Source: Tyto alba
Taxonomy: Eukaryota > Chordata > Aves > Strigiformes > Tytonidae
DNA: 64,000 bases
Assembly (NCBI RefSeq): GCF_018691265.1
Contig: NW_024881313.1
Location: 18,407,518 to 18,471,517 of the forward strand
Reading direction: 5' to 3'
Positions 24,482-40,000 of the stretch are shown piece after piece (positions within the stretch are counted from its first letter, which is position 1; every line of letters starts with the position of its first letter). The position numbers and the translations under genes were made by a program. The notes beneath the pieces are model-generated. The model was not told where the DNA came from. It was given only the letters and a program-made list of their open reading frames with translations, and ran no database searches.

Positions 24482-27070
24482 TGAGTAAGGTTAGCACTGA
24501 ACCTGCCAGCTTACATTTGTCTGTAAGGAGGACCAGGAAAAGAATAGGAATTGAGTTACTCTTATTTTTCTCAACTTTTGAAACATTTAGTACTTAAAAT
24601 TAACTTTATTTTAATCTAAAAACAAGGTGCTATCCACGAGGTGAGAGAAAAAAGGCACACTTAGACCTGAACACACTACCCTGCCATCAGTGATGATGCA
24701 TTTTGATTTGACTGGAGATGTCGTAAGCTGAATACTGCCGCAGCCAAGATGCTGGGCAAGGTCTCTCAAGCTGACAGGGATCCCTGCACTTGGGCTGACA
24801 GCAGGTCCATGAAACTGGATCTTGTGCCAGCTGCCTACTGGCGTTACTGAAGTTATAAACTGTGCTTATACTGAAATTAGAAATTGTGTTTTATGCGCAG
24901 TATGATGGAGAAACAGCTCACCACCAGGTGGCAGATATTCCAACTTTAAGAATTTCAAATGCTGAAGTGATCCCAACAGCACTGATTAAAAAACCCCTTA
25001 TCTGTTGCTCACTCATTTTATAAAAGCAAACTGACATTCTTCTCCTTTGACCAAGTCCAAGGATGTATGCTACCTTGTCCCATGCCCCAGATCACAGCCT
25101 ATTGATACGTTAAGAGGTACTGTGTTATAACAAGTTTTAATCCTCAGATGAATGCTCATTGGTTAAGAAAAAAATGTCTTTTTGGTTCAGTAAGAACTTT
25201 CCAAGAGAAAGAGTACATCTCTAATCCAACACTTGTTCATTTACACCTGTAGTATTCTATAGGCTAAAACCTACATGGGGCATGTAATTTCTCACTCATT
25301 TCAACCATGTTGGTTTAGGATAGTGAAATAAAATTAGTCCTCCAGAGTATTCATGGATAGAATGAAGGGCAGAAAATGAAAATACTACCAAGGTATTTCA
25401 AGAGTGCTTAATTCACTCTATTAAAGCTACTGAATGCTTCCTATAAGACAGAAAAGCACCGTGATCAATTTCCAAATGGTGAGGGTTCTTTGTAAGCTGT
25501 TCATCTAAGATCAGTACCACAATTTTGTAGATTTGTGTAACATGTTAGATTGCTAATGCTGAGGCAAGAACCACTTTTCCTCCTGTATTTGCAGAGAGCT
25601 TAGCATGCTGGTACTCTGACAATGCATTATCACAATAAGTCAAGGTACTTTACAGACAGTTCAATAAGCTTTGAGAAGCAAGTATTTCAGCAGGAACAAA
25701 GTGGGAGCTGGGGGACAACCATGAAGTGAATGGACTCTTAATGAGTGTGTTCACTCCCAACAGTCCTAACATTTCGTAGGCCCTATGATACAAATTAACT
25801 TTGGATAATATAACCTAAGATTTAAAAATGATCTTTGCTCTTTCACTCATTATCCATTTGAAAATCCTGATTGCTGATAGATTAACTGAAGACCCATTCC
25901 TAGTATTTTTTTAAGTCTAACATACTTTCATCACTTTTGTAAGCTTTGTCATTACAAACTTTTGCGTTTTTTCCCCATTAATACTTGCCATCAAAAAATA
26001 AGAAAACAGATGCTTTTCTAGGTTATCTTCTACATGGACTAAGATCACTTGGAGCTGCTGATGACAAGATGTATTCAAATTATACTTTGTTCTGTATATT
26101 TTATAAGCTTTATTGGTACTTGCTTCACTGTGCAACTGCAAAATATTAGCAACAAAATTTCTTCATATTTTACTGAAGTATCTTCCTCAGTATATTTTTG
26201 AAAAATTTCAAAATCTGTCCAGAACTTGTCACTGGACTGTAAGATTAGGCAAAGTGTGTACAGTAGACATACTCCAATCTCAAACTGTTATCTGATCTGT
26301 GGTTACTCTCTTCCAAATTCATTTAACATGTGGCTCAGATGTGTTGGATATACTGAGAATTACACTTAATAAACTATCTATTCTGCAAAATGAAACTATT
26401 ATATGACTGGTGATGTCATAGCAATTAAAAAAATGCCATTTTAAAGAACTTTTGCAAAATACGCACATTGTGTTTATTCAAATATATTTGCTGTACTAGG
26501 ACCACAAATTATCAAACCATCAAACTATGTATTTTGAACATAAAACCAACACAATTAAAGAAACAAACCACTGCAATTTAATAGCAACAATCTCACTTTA
26601 CAAGATAATAACGATGGAAACTTTGCAAAGGAATCTGAAAAAGAACGTAACTAAAAATGACAGATTTAAGACAAAAGAAAGTTGAAAATTAAATAGCACA
26701 ATAATTCTAGTATGTGGAAATTTTAACCAGAATGTTTACCTGATGCAGCACTGTGATTAATAACTGGCACTGTATTACCAACACTTACTGACATCTGATA
26801 AATACTATTACTTTAAATAGTATTTTTCTGTTCAGTGACCTTGTACAGACTGACAATAAGTAACCCAGGCCCCAGTGCCAGTTCACACGTGGTCAGTAGC
26901 AAAATTCCTAAACAGAACAGGAAAGGACCTGGAACACACGTGATGAGTAAAACATAATTTACTGCTAATATGGTGATTTCAATATTCAATGCACTCCACA
27001 AATATTATTTCAGATTTCTTTTACGACATATACAACTTCCAGACATGAATCAAAGCAAAACAGAGGCAAC

Positions 27071-27160
27071 GTGGCTTTCTGGATGGAGATGGACACTGGC
27101 CTGGGAACTAGGAAATCAGCATTTAGTTCCTGGCTCGAGCCTAGACTCTCAGGTAAGACA
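27071..27160 (+). mobile_element. MIR-like SINE relic
   Basis: GTGGCTTTCTGGATGGAGAT, then GGACACTGGCCTGGGAACTA and TTAGTTCCTGGCTCGAGCC, resembles the tRNA-derived head of MIR (A box, then a GGTTC-like B box). It is strongly diverged and the 3' limit is unclear. Confidence 0.5.
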
Positions 27161-27813
27161 TTCAGTAAGACAGAAATTACAACACTGGCCTCCTAGGAAA
27201 ACCTTGAAATCTACTGAAAAAAAGAGCAATGAATCTGAGTCAGGGCTTATTATTAAAAATTAAATATGAACTACATAACACTTTCTCTAATCGCTTTAGA
27301 GATAGCATAATAATTAACTTTATTAAGCATGACTGCTGCTAATGTTGCATACAAATAATTGAATGAAATGTGATAAACTGAATGTATATGAAGAATTCCA
27401 CAAGAGTGGAAGTTACATACTTTCCCTTCTTTGAACCCAATTCATGAAGAAGTGAGAAGTGTGCAATAAGTGCGTGTACCCGCAGAAATCTCAGAAAGAA
27501 AACTGGTCCCACAGGAAGCGTTACTCCATAGAGAATTTTGGTGATACCAGGATTTCATTTCCAAAGTCTTCAGTGATACTTAAGCAAATAATTAGGTATT
27601 TATCAAGATAGGGAGAATGCTTTCCTGAAAAGAGGTCTGAATTTCATTAATGACTGAAGGTCATGAGAACTGCATACGAAAGTGTATTAGTAAGTCACAC
27701 AAGCATAAATATGCACAGCAAAAGTGAAACCAAAGTATTTTTCTTATTAAATAATATAAAATAATGCAATGATCACCAACAGAGGAAAAAACCCACAAAG
27801 ATATTTTTTGCAG

Positions 27814-27819
27814 TTTATT
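27814..27819 (-). terminator. FAM171A1: candidate poly(A) signal of FAM171A1
   Basis: Canonical AATAAA on the minus strand, about 1.15 kb after the stop codon. A TGTGGGTTTTTT element begins roughly 20 bases downstream, which makes it the best of several hexamers in this AT-rich stretch. Confidence 0.55.
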
Positions 27820-27901
27820 TTCAATTATAATTTTTGGATAACCAAGCAGCTCTGTATGGAGAAAGCACAGAAAAGTCATTCTGGCACTTTTGGATAGTAC
27901 A

Positions 27902-27920
27902 TTTTTTTTTTTTTTTTTTT
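27902..27920 (+). repeat. T19 homopolymer
   Basis: A run of 19 T, hence A19 in the proposed FAM171A1 3' UTR on the minus strand. It could cause internal oligo-dT priming in cDNA data. Confidence 0.9.
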
Positions 27921-28967
27921 AAAACCTTTCTAGACACATTCAGTCCACTTGCTCGGTCTATAGTCCATTTTATATGAGCATGATTAGCTCATATGATTCC
28001 AGAGGAAACTAACAATATATACAGTCAATGAAACTATCTTCTTGGCTACTCTGGGCCCTTTAAAATGTCTTCTAAGTCTATCCTGGCTAAACAGAATCCA
28101 CAATATACATGATAGCTACAGAATACACTGTATTGAAATGAGAAATGCTCAGCACAAAATGGGACTCTTGGCATGCAGCTTAAAATAAAAGGTAGAAGTT
28201 CAGAAGTTTATAAAATCCCAAATGGGGTCAATTAAAAGGAGTTAGCAAAAGAAGGGACTGTTCATTGTTACTGTAAAAAAGGCACTTTGAGTAAATGGGA
28301 CCAGAATTGGAGGAATCTTAGTCGACACAAAGTTCAGTTTGGTTTCATAAAAAGGCTTCAATGCTAAGGGATGCTACTCAAGTTTCCTGCAGTTTTACAT
28401 TAAAATAAATTGCTGAGTAGTTTATAATAAAGGACATAAAATGTTTACAACCAACTTGTAAAATTAAGAAAAGCATAGTATAAGCAAAATATTACTAAAA
28501 GCAGCAATGCATAGCCTTTCATTGAGATAATGCACAATTTTGGACACCATGTGTCAATCTCTTATTTTTAAGATACTTTCAGTAGCATTATCAACATAAA
28601 ATTGGCCTACAAAACAAAAGCTTCACCAGCTCCCGTTCATAAGGAGATTGAGGTCATAAACCAACCAAAACAATTTGTCAGTATTTTCAACATCCTGGAT
28701 GACCAATATCAAGTATATGGAATAACAATCACACTCTTTGTTCAGCTATCTCACTGGAGGCAGCTGTTAAATCAGAGGAATTATTTTAATTCTTTTCTAA
28801 CATTTACACAGTAATGCATTTAAGTTCTTTCAAATGTTGCTCACCACAGTTTGTTTTTCTCTTTTCTCTCCACAACAAAAAAAAGGAAAAAAAAAAAATC
28901 AAGCACTTCCACAGAAAGAATATTTGGCAATTTTATACTCCACTGAATGGTGGATTTTCACAATAGC

Positions 28968-30669
28968 TCACTTTAGATTGAAAGTCATTAGTGGTCTTTC
29001 CTCTCGTTTCTGCCAAGGACTCTTCTTATCTTCACCTTGGTCATCTTCCTCATCCTCCTCATCCTCCTCATCCTCTTGAACTGATGTTCTGTGTTCAGGA
29101 CTAGTTAATGGCTCTGGTTTGGTATCCACAGTTCTTGTTTCCTCCTGCAGGCTGGGCAGCTGCACACCGCTTCTCTTACTAGTGCCTTCTAGCAGGCATC
29201 GTAGAGCATTGTCCTCAGGGCTACAAACTGCTGTTCCACACTCGCTGCCACTTTGGTCCATATCATCCAAGTACACAAGCTGTGTGTAAGCTGTGCTATC
29301 CGAAACCTTCCGCTCTCTCTGCTGGTGCTCTTGCGCTGGTGGGTGACTCTGTGGCGCAGACAGATGATCTCCTCTTCCCTTTCGGGCGGATTTTGGTTCA
29401 TTCATGTCAACACCAGAGTCCAAACTGGCATCGTTACTCCCATTCCTACCAGCTCTTTGGAGATCGATGTATGAATGTCTAACGTGAGCATTCGAACGTC
29501 CATCTAGAGAAACAAACCATGCTCGAGGATGAGGCAATGGCTTTCCACCTCCTAATTCCATCAAAGCCTTTTCTGTAAGGAGCTGTACTTCACTATTCAT
29601 TTGAGCCAGGGATGCATCATTAAGCGAGGCAGGAATGGAAATAGATTCAGACATGGAAGCATTCTGTTGACTCCACTCAGCTGCACCTGCATCTTGCAAA
29701 TGTTGCTGAGATATTGCTTGGGATGCTAACTGTTGGGGTTGCAGCTGTTGTGGGGGGTGTGGAAAAAGCCGTGCATGAGGGTTAGGAAGCTCAGCCTGAA
29801 GTCTTTCTATATCAATCTGCTGGTCAGCTGGGACAACCAGTGGCTGGCTAACAAAAGGGTGTTCTCCTGGCAATTTCATGTAATGACCTGGGATGACCAA
29901 TGCAGGCAAAACTTTTCTGTAAACACTGTCATTGACTTGGTCAACAGAATTGCAGCAGATTAACTGACCTGGTCGAGGGAAAGATGTAGGTCTTTCAAGG
30001 TGATCAACTGAACGAGACATCATACAATCAGTAGGTCTGCAGTCCAGCAGCTCTTTTTCAGGGGCTGAAGGTGTGGGGTATATTTGTTCCTGAATATTGT
30101 ATTTACTTCCAGTAGCAATATGGTTCATAGATACTTGAATTTCTCTCTCTTGCTTTTCAAATAAAGGCTGAGACAGCATAGCATTGTAACTTCTCCTATA
30201 CTCATCTTTGACAGGGGACTCATAGCCTTCAGCTGTTTCTGTAGATTTTCTCGTTTTTAAAGGAAAACTATCTGCTGATTTGTGGTAGTCTTTTCTTAGA
30301 GACCCGCTGGGAGTCAGGTCATCCAAGGAAATTCTGCTCTTGTCCTTCTCCTTGTCAGAGAGCAGTTCCTCTCGGGAGCTAAACTCCTGGGAAGTACTGA
30401 ATGAGTGTTTGAGCATAGGTGTATGCATATCTGCTTCTCCACTGGGTGATACCATCTCCATGTGGACAGCACTAATTAATTCCTTTGCACCTGAGTTTTC
30501 AGTGTGTCCATTGCTAGCAACGGACAAGCCACCAGGAAATTCTGACTCGCGACGTGAAAATATTAAATTTATATGGGACATCGAGGTTGCCTGATCCTTC
30601 TTAGAACTGTCCAGGGCTGTTGAAAGTTGCAGTTTCTTATGATGCTGACGCGGTCTTAAACATTTTCTT
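28968..30669 (-). CDS. FAM171A1: FAM171A1 terminal coding exon (cytoplasmic tail)
   Basis: FAM171A1 (astroprincin) is a type I membrane protein linked to cell shape and actin stress-fibre organisation. This exon gives 566 residues plus the stop, the long cytoplasmic tail. It begins R-K-C-L-R-P-R-Q-H-H after a TTTTATAG acceptor; the arginine codon is split across the junction with the preceding exon. Recognisable blocks in order are T-S-M-S-H-I-N-L, S-T-S-Q-E-F-S-S-R-E-E-L-L-S, M-S-R-S-V-D-H-L-E-R-P-T-S-F-P-R-P-G-Q, a Gln-rich stretch, S-L-D-S-G-V-D-M-N-E-P-K, Y-T-Q-L-V-Y-L-D-D, an acidic Glu/Asp run, and K-S-P-W-Q-K-R-E-E-R-P-L-M before TGA. This order and the ending match FAM171A1. FAM171A2 and FAM171B share the tail motifs, but the NMT2 neighbour settles the paralogue. 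The frame continues upstream into intron, so the apparent ATG at 30719 is not a real start. Confidence 0.96.
29041..29077 (-). repeat. FAM171A1: 9-bp repeat encoding the acidic run of FAM171A1
   Basis: Three near-perfect units of GAGGATGAG on the minus strand encode the E-D-E-E-D-E-E-D-E-E-D-D run near the C-terminus. The nine-base unit keeps the frame, so length changes alter only the number of acidic residues. Confidence 0.9.
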
Positions 30670-33895
<3,226 letters not shown>

Positions 33896-34012
33896 CTGGG
33901 ATAGTAGGTGACATAGCTGCAACCCAGTAGCCCAGCTGAGGTGCAATGTAAGTCCAAGTCAACTGATTTCCTTCTTGTTGTACAAGGCCCAAACTACTCT
34001 TCAGCCATGTCC
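33896..34012 (-). CDS. FAM171A1: FAM171A1 extracellular exon (membrane-proximal)
   Basis: A 117-bp exon (39 codons, phase-preserving) flanked by a TTTACAG acceptor and a GTAAG donor. It encodes [10 protein letters not shown], then [20 protein letters not shown]. The [11 protein letters not shown] motif is conserved in the FAM171 ectodomain just outside the membrane. It joins upstream to F-D-Q-K-F through a split glycine codon, and downstream to the transmembrane exon through another split glycine. No frame of 60 codons covers it. Confidence 0.94.
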
Positions 34013-37000
34013 CTGTAAATGTAAAGGTTGTAGGAAGGTGTTACAGATATGTACACCTTCTTCTGCAAACAAATGGAAAAGCAAGCAGTAACAAAACCTA
34101 TCAATGTGCTGTATGGCTTGTGTGCATTGCTATGAAGTGGGAGATCATTCGTGCCTTTTTGTCACTGGCATTTGAAAGCTCATGCAAGCAGTCAGCCCCA
34201 TGGCCTTCTCAGAAGCCTCAGACACAAAAAACATTTAAGATTAAATAAAACTAATAAATCTTCAGAAAGGGTTAGAAGAAAATAATTATTGTTCTCTTAG
34301 ATTCTCCTTTTTTTCAAATAAGGATATTCCTGAAGCTGACTATATGTAGACAGCCCACTTTAACACTGTGTTTCAAGAGACACCCCATCTCCCAGACCAT
34401 GTGTGAGTTCTGCACACCACCTTTCTATCAGTTCTGGCTGTCAACTTCCAGGAGACTGAAGAAAATACTGCCTCAAAATGTTGGTTTTCCTAAACAGAAA
34501 ACAAGCTTATGAACATTACTACTAATAAATGTACAATTAAGTTGCACCATCACTTTGATTCAGCAACATTAGTCATTCAGGATGTGTATACGTCCAGCAA
34601 TACTCTTTGGTAATGAATGATGAGTCTTTTAAAACATGTTTCTCAAGGAAAATGTAGTAGATTTTTTAGAATTATCAAACGTTCATTTCAAAATAAATAA
34701 GATTGACTATTTTAAAGCAATGAGTTTAAGTTCACATAGCCACATCGTTGAGAGCTGTTATCTATTTACCAGAAGATAAATTTTGTTGCAAGAATTAGGC
34801 TATGAAAAACCTTTACAGCTGAACCAGCTGTATGCCTTTTTGTAATTCATCAACACCCCAGATTCTGGGGCTGTAGAAGAAAAAATTCACCTGAGTTTCT
34901 GATATATTAAATGTCCAGTATGGCTTGTAGACTGCTCCCATATTTATCCTCTTTGAAAGAAACACAGAATTGCTGGCCTGGACACTGCAAGTAGTTGCTG
35001 GGAAGACGCCCCTGGCACCAAGCAGCATTTCCTGAAGTTGCAGTCCTGGCTTGGCATCTCCAGTGGGTGCTGTAACAGGGGGCATTAACTCACTAAGGAG
35101 GTTCTTCACACACTTTGGTGGCCACTACCAGTACGGCTGATCTGTGTACAGAGAATGGAGAAACCCCTCTGCATGTCTGCAGTGCAGCTCTGTATTTCTG
35201 TGCAAAGCAGGGACAGAATGCTGCATTTCCCTTACTCAGCTTCAAATTCTCACTGTAAAGGCAAGCTGCACCTTGTACTTGTGATTCCCTTTTCTTTAAA
35301 TAGCTTCCTGCATGTAATTCCCAAAATGGTGCTTTTCATCAGACGTCACTCAGGACCAAGCACGAGCATTTGTGGGTAACAGTCATCTGAACACTTAGCA
35401 GGGAGTCTAGAACGCACAGAAGAGATGCTGTTGTTTTGCTTTTTTAATACCACTGAGATCCTGATGATTTCCTCTGTGTTCCTTAGATTATCCATCTGTG
35501 CAAACCTTGTACATGTAAGTGGCTTTTCTGAGTATTTCCTCTCTACTACTGATTTTTGCTATGTAGGTACACTCTTAAAGTCCACCATCTTTGGCTAGTA
35601 ATAAATCCATCTGAATATAGTGAAGGGTTTAGAAAAATACACGTTTGAGAGGATTTCTAGATCTAGGTGACTATTATTGCCAGATAGTGACTCTATATTT
35701 GCAACTAAACTGAATTTGTGGGCAACTGGGGAAAGGAATTACTGATGTAATTTTCAGGTTTTCAGTTTTTCAAGTATTCTTTCCTGTCTGTGTAGGGTAG
35801 CAATAATCTGTTATTTCATAAAGAAAGTCACACAAGACAAGTAATTTTGATTCACAGTACCCAAACAACCAAAATCTGTGTACACAGATTTGAACATATG
35901 GCATCCATAACTGTTGTTATGGCCAGCTGATATAGCCATTAGTTTACCTCTTTTAGGGAAACATTAGGAAGAACAGAATTTAATTGTCCACAGTTATGTG
36001 TGAAGTTTCTGGAAAAACTAGGAAAACTAGATTAATTTTATCCACTAAGATGACCAATATCCCTTCAGATTTTCTACCCATGTACTTTTGGGGAAGATGC
36101 CATACTAATAGCCCTGAACCACGAGATGAAAAATAGCCCATAGGGTCAAAACCTGCTTCTATCTTGTGCCTAAGATGCCACTTGGTAAGAAAACTCCTGT
36201 AAGCTTAAACTTTGTCATCATGCACCAACTATTCAAATACACAACTATGTGAAACAAAACTTTAAGACTAAAAGTGATATAAAAGTGATTAAAAAAAAAA
36301 AAGAATGGAAGGACCTGGGTGATGAATTTATTGTGCTTCCCATACTTCTCTTACTGTCTCTAAGCCCTTTAAATTCACACAGAAGCATAACACATAAGTA
36401 TATAAGTTAACAAAGTTCATTATTCCCGTAGTGTATTTTTATAGCTACATCCTTAAGCAAAAGCTATTATTGATTCTCTCACTAGGGGGAACTTGTGTCC
36501 AGCGTGCCTTATTCACATTAGACTGCATTCTAATGAACACAATCCTCCTAATGCCTCTTTAAAAGCCTTTTGCTCAGTAATACTCTGCTTGCATAATGCA
36601 GCAATCAAGAAACTAACAGAGGCTGCACTCTTATCGCTGTGAGCAGAGCTCAGCTGCCATCCTGCCAAACAGGCAGCAGCTCAGATTGCTCATATTTTAG
36701 CAACGAAAGGAATCCCTGTATTTGCAATGGAAGCAAACAATAGAGTCTACTGCACAAGGTCAGTCAGGTTTCATGCTTGTCTTCTGTTCATTTAGGTCAC
36801 CCATTTTTGCTAATCACTGGAGACACTTGAGGAAATGTATTGGTCTGTATTACACTAGGGAAAAACGTAATTCCCTCTCTCTGCTATGTACAGTTAAGAA
36901 TTTCAAAAGTGTTACAGATATATCTGATACGGGTCATCTTTAGACAAGAGTAATGAGGCTTTTGTTGACCATAGCCTACACATTAGTATGTGAACATGTG

Positions 37001-40000
37001 ATGACAGCTAGAAAATAATTACTTTTTAAATGGCACCGTCTTATGTTCTTCCATCAGGACAACACCAAGTGTGGGTTCCTGGGAACCACGGGCACACAAT
37101 CTCATCAGCTGCCTTTTTTAATACTTTCCTGGTCCAACACTTTGGTGATAAACTCACCTCTTACACTTCCACCATCTCTTGCCAATGGTCCACTAATGAA
37201 ACAGAGCACCCTCCCACATGGTGGGATGAAAAGAATGAAGAACTCCATCCTTCACAACAGCAGCAGCAAAACAGCTTTGTGTGGAAACAGTTGAAACACA
37301 AAGTCCTGTATTGTTTCTTGTGTGATCACATAGCTGAAAGCCTACATAGTATTACTGGAGGGAACTGAGGTGCCTTCAGTATTCTGCAAATCCATCAGGG
37401 CGTTTCAAGGTCTGTCTTGTATTTCATTCTTTATAGATTCTAATATCCTGGTCGTTTTTCAACTATCATCAAACACCAAGCAGCGTTCTTGTAGCTCCCT
37501 ACACGCAATGCCTTGCTGTAATGACTAACGTTGGACCTTCCACCGAGCAAAACCCAATCGCATTGTACTTACTGGCTATGCTCCGAGCGTTTCAAGCTGC
37601 CTTGAGTAAGCAAGAGTTCATAGCTGTGCAGCCTCAAGAATTAATTCACTATCCTATCCCTGGTTCTTCTTTGCAGAGGGAAGCAAGATGTTTTCCTGTT
37701 CTATAAATGAAGCTAACTACCTTCTGTGTCCTCACATACTTGCTTTCGTAAGCAAGGGAGGAGACAGAGGCAGTGAGTAAAGAACTTCCATTTTTCTGTT
37801 CTTTCCTACCCACTAACCTATAAATGGAGGAAGGGCAAGCAGCATTCTTTTTTTTTTTTTCTTTTTCCTGTGCAGACAGGATTACAACTGCAAGAGAACT
37901 AAGCAGAAGAATTTAGGAGGGAAGAGGAGTCTTACCTCCCTGCATGGTTAAGTGTTATAGTAATTTAATTTGTTATTCTCCAAATATCCTATAACATCTA
38001 CTTCCTCCCCTTACTCAAGTCAGCGCAATCAACTAGCTTCATTGCTTAAGAAGTTTTATACATGATGTACAATAATTGATAAGTAACAAGAAATACAGGA
38101 TTATAAATAAAAAGCAGTACAAATAGCTGGATGTAATAGAACTGATCATTTTTGTTCAAGGCTGATTGCGTAGTTCCAAAGAAAACATGTCAATGCATCT
38201 TTGGAGCAGAAACAGCAAGTTCAGTATAGTTTGTAAGCACTGCATGATTTGGGCCAATTTGCCATTAATTCTTAAAGAGTGTCTGGTGCTTCACGGAAAA
38301 CTTCTATATATAGAGACATTCTTGCTTATAGATCATTTTTACATTTCTCTTCCTCTTTTTCCTCTTTTACTGCTCAGTGGAGCCAACATGCTGATCCAGG
38401 ATTCAAGTCAGGGGAGCTGTCTCCTGGCTCAAACTAATAGCAGGGGGAGAACCAAGAAGTTTCTTAACTCTTTCCTCACCAAAATTATACTTAGCGTTAC
38501 TGACTTTTTGGAATAAATAGTGCCATTTTACAAATTTCCTCTTAAAAAGTGCATAAAAGAGCTACCCAGCATTCCTTCGTTTATGCAACTTAAAAGCAAG
38601 GTAAGCGAACTACTATCATTAACACTGCAAAAATTATACAAATGAGAGTACTTTAAAAGAAATACAAATCAAAAAACAATCAGATAAAGTAAGCTGAGCT
38701 CCATCTGGCTGCAAAAATACCCAAATACCAGAAACAAGCTGAAGATTTCAGCAGAGCAGGAGAAATAAATTCTGCTACAGAGAAACATCTTAATACTTTG
38801 CAGTGAAGTTGATTCTGATGAACATGCTTATTTATCTTGGGCAGCTTTTAGGACTTGTCAATGGGGGTAAGACGGTGTTATTATGTAAATTTAGGAGCAA
38901 AACATTTGCACAAGAAATCTCCATTTCAAAACACATTTTGTGTTAAAAATGCTTTTTTGTAATTAATGTAGTTTACGTCTAAATCAGATTGAAAAATGGC
39001 ACTTTCAGGAAGTAGCGTCCAGATGGGCAGCTACAGCAGAAAAGCCATCACGGAACAGCTATTCTAGACTATTTCCCTGCACAATCGGGTCACTGCCCGT
39101 ATGGCCAGTCTGCCCAGAAAAGAGACGTCCTATTGTCTTCAAAGACACTAACTGTTCAGTGTGACAGCTTGCTGGATCCAAGCAGCACGAATGGATCTGC
39201 TTTTTGTAGTCTAGATGCACGATGCCTCTGAATAAGACATTACTTCCATATTTTAAAGCTAGATCTTATTATTTTTAAATTAATCTGTAGTGAAATCCAG
39301 GGAATTGTGCGCCCTTCTGGCTTCCATGTGTGTGACCGTGCATGCTGACAATCCCGTGCTGCTCCAGCTCAAGCAAATGGCAAACTTCCTACCGGCCTAC
39401 ATGAGGCAGGACCGCACTTCGTGCAGGCAGGGCTGCCACACCAGGCCATCTGCTCTAGAGACACGCATGTGCCTCCTATTAAAGTCAAGAAGAAAGGAGA
39501 AAAATCCCCCTCTTGTGTCCTGGCTGCGAGGGGAGTTTGCACGCTGGCATCCCAGACAGAACTGAGCTCTCTGGGAGGAGGTGTAACACTGCTTACTTCA
39601 GGTTTAATTTTCCAAGCTGACCATTTCAGAGCCTCCCAGATCATTACTGCTGCAGTGACTTCTGCTGACTTTGATTGTGTATTCTTCCTATCACTGATCA
39701 AAACAGTTCTGGTAAATGACTGTCAGAGGAGTGTGCTGTAGCCAGCAGCTTCCCCTAAGGACAGTCATAAAGTCTAAATATTGCTAGTGTTTAAATATAT
39801 GGTAGCTATGGCTGTTTTTTTTCATAAATTACTTTTACATGTGAGCTTTTGGTAGGAAACTCTTCCACTGATTAAATACTGTTTGCTTTTTATTTTGTTT
39901 CTTTAAAATGGCAATAGGATTATCCAGTCCCACTCAAGGAGGGAACCAAAATTGTGCTATTTACAGCATTAATTATTTCCATCCAATAGGTTTGACAAAT

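Larger units (their letters stand above)
16540..27790. other. intergenic spacer between NMT2 and FAM171A1
   Basis: About 11 kb of mostly AT-rich DNA upstream of NMT2 and downstream of FAM171A1. No frame here gives a recognisable protein. The longer ones, such as 20609-20923 on the plus strand, have no family signature and no exon-like borders. Visible items are a short tandem duplication at 16741-16810, a 12-base repeat near 21739-21770, the alternating tract at 22881-22937, (TA)16 at 24447-24478 and a MIR-like relic at about 27071-27160. Confidence 0.75.
27814..28967 (-). other. FAM171A1: FAM171A1 3' UTR (proposed extent)
   Basis: Sequence downstream of the TGA is AT-rich and has no other coding signal. 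On the minus strand AATAAA occurs at 27814-27819, followed at a suitable distance by TATCTTTGTGGGTTTTTTCC, a strong GT/T-rich downstream element. That gives a UTR of about 1.15 kb. Other hexamers (ATTAAA near 28786; AATAAA near 27320 and 26473) could give shorter or longer ends. Confidence 0.55.

Noticed and set aside
34813..35109. 98-codon minus-strand frame in the large FAM171A1 intron, with an ACTCAG|GTGAAT donor-like site
   Set aside because: The flanking FAM171A1 exons join in phase without it, and the peptide resembles nothing I know. An alternative exon cannot be excluded but is unsupported.
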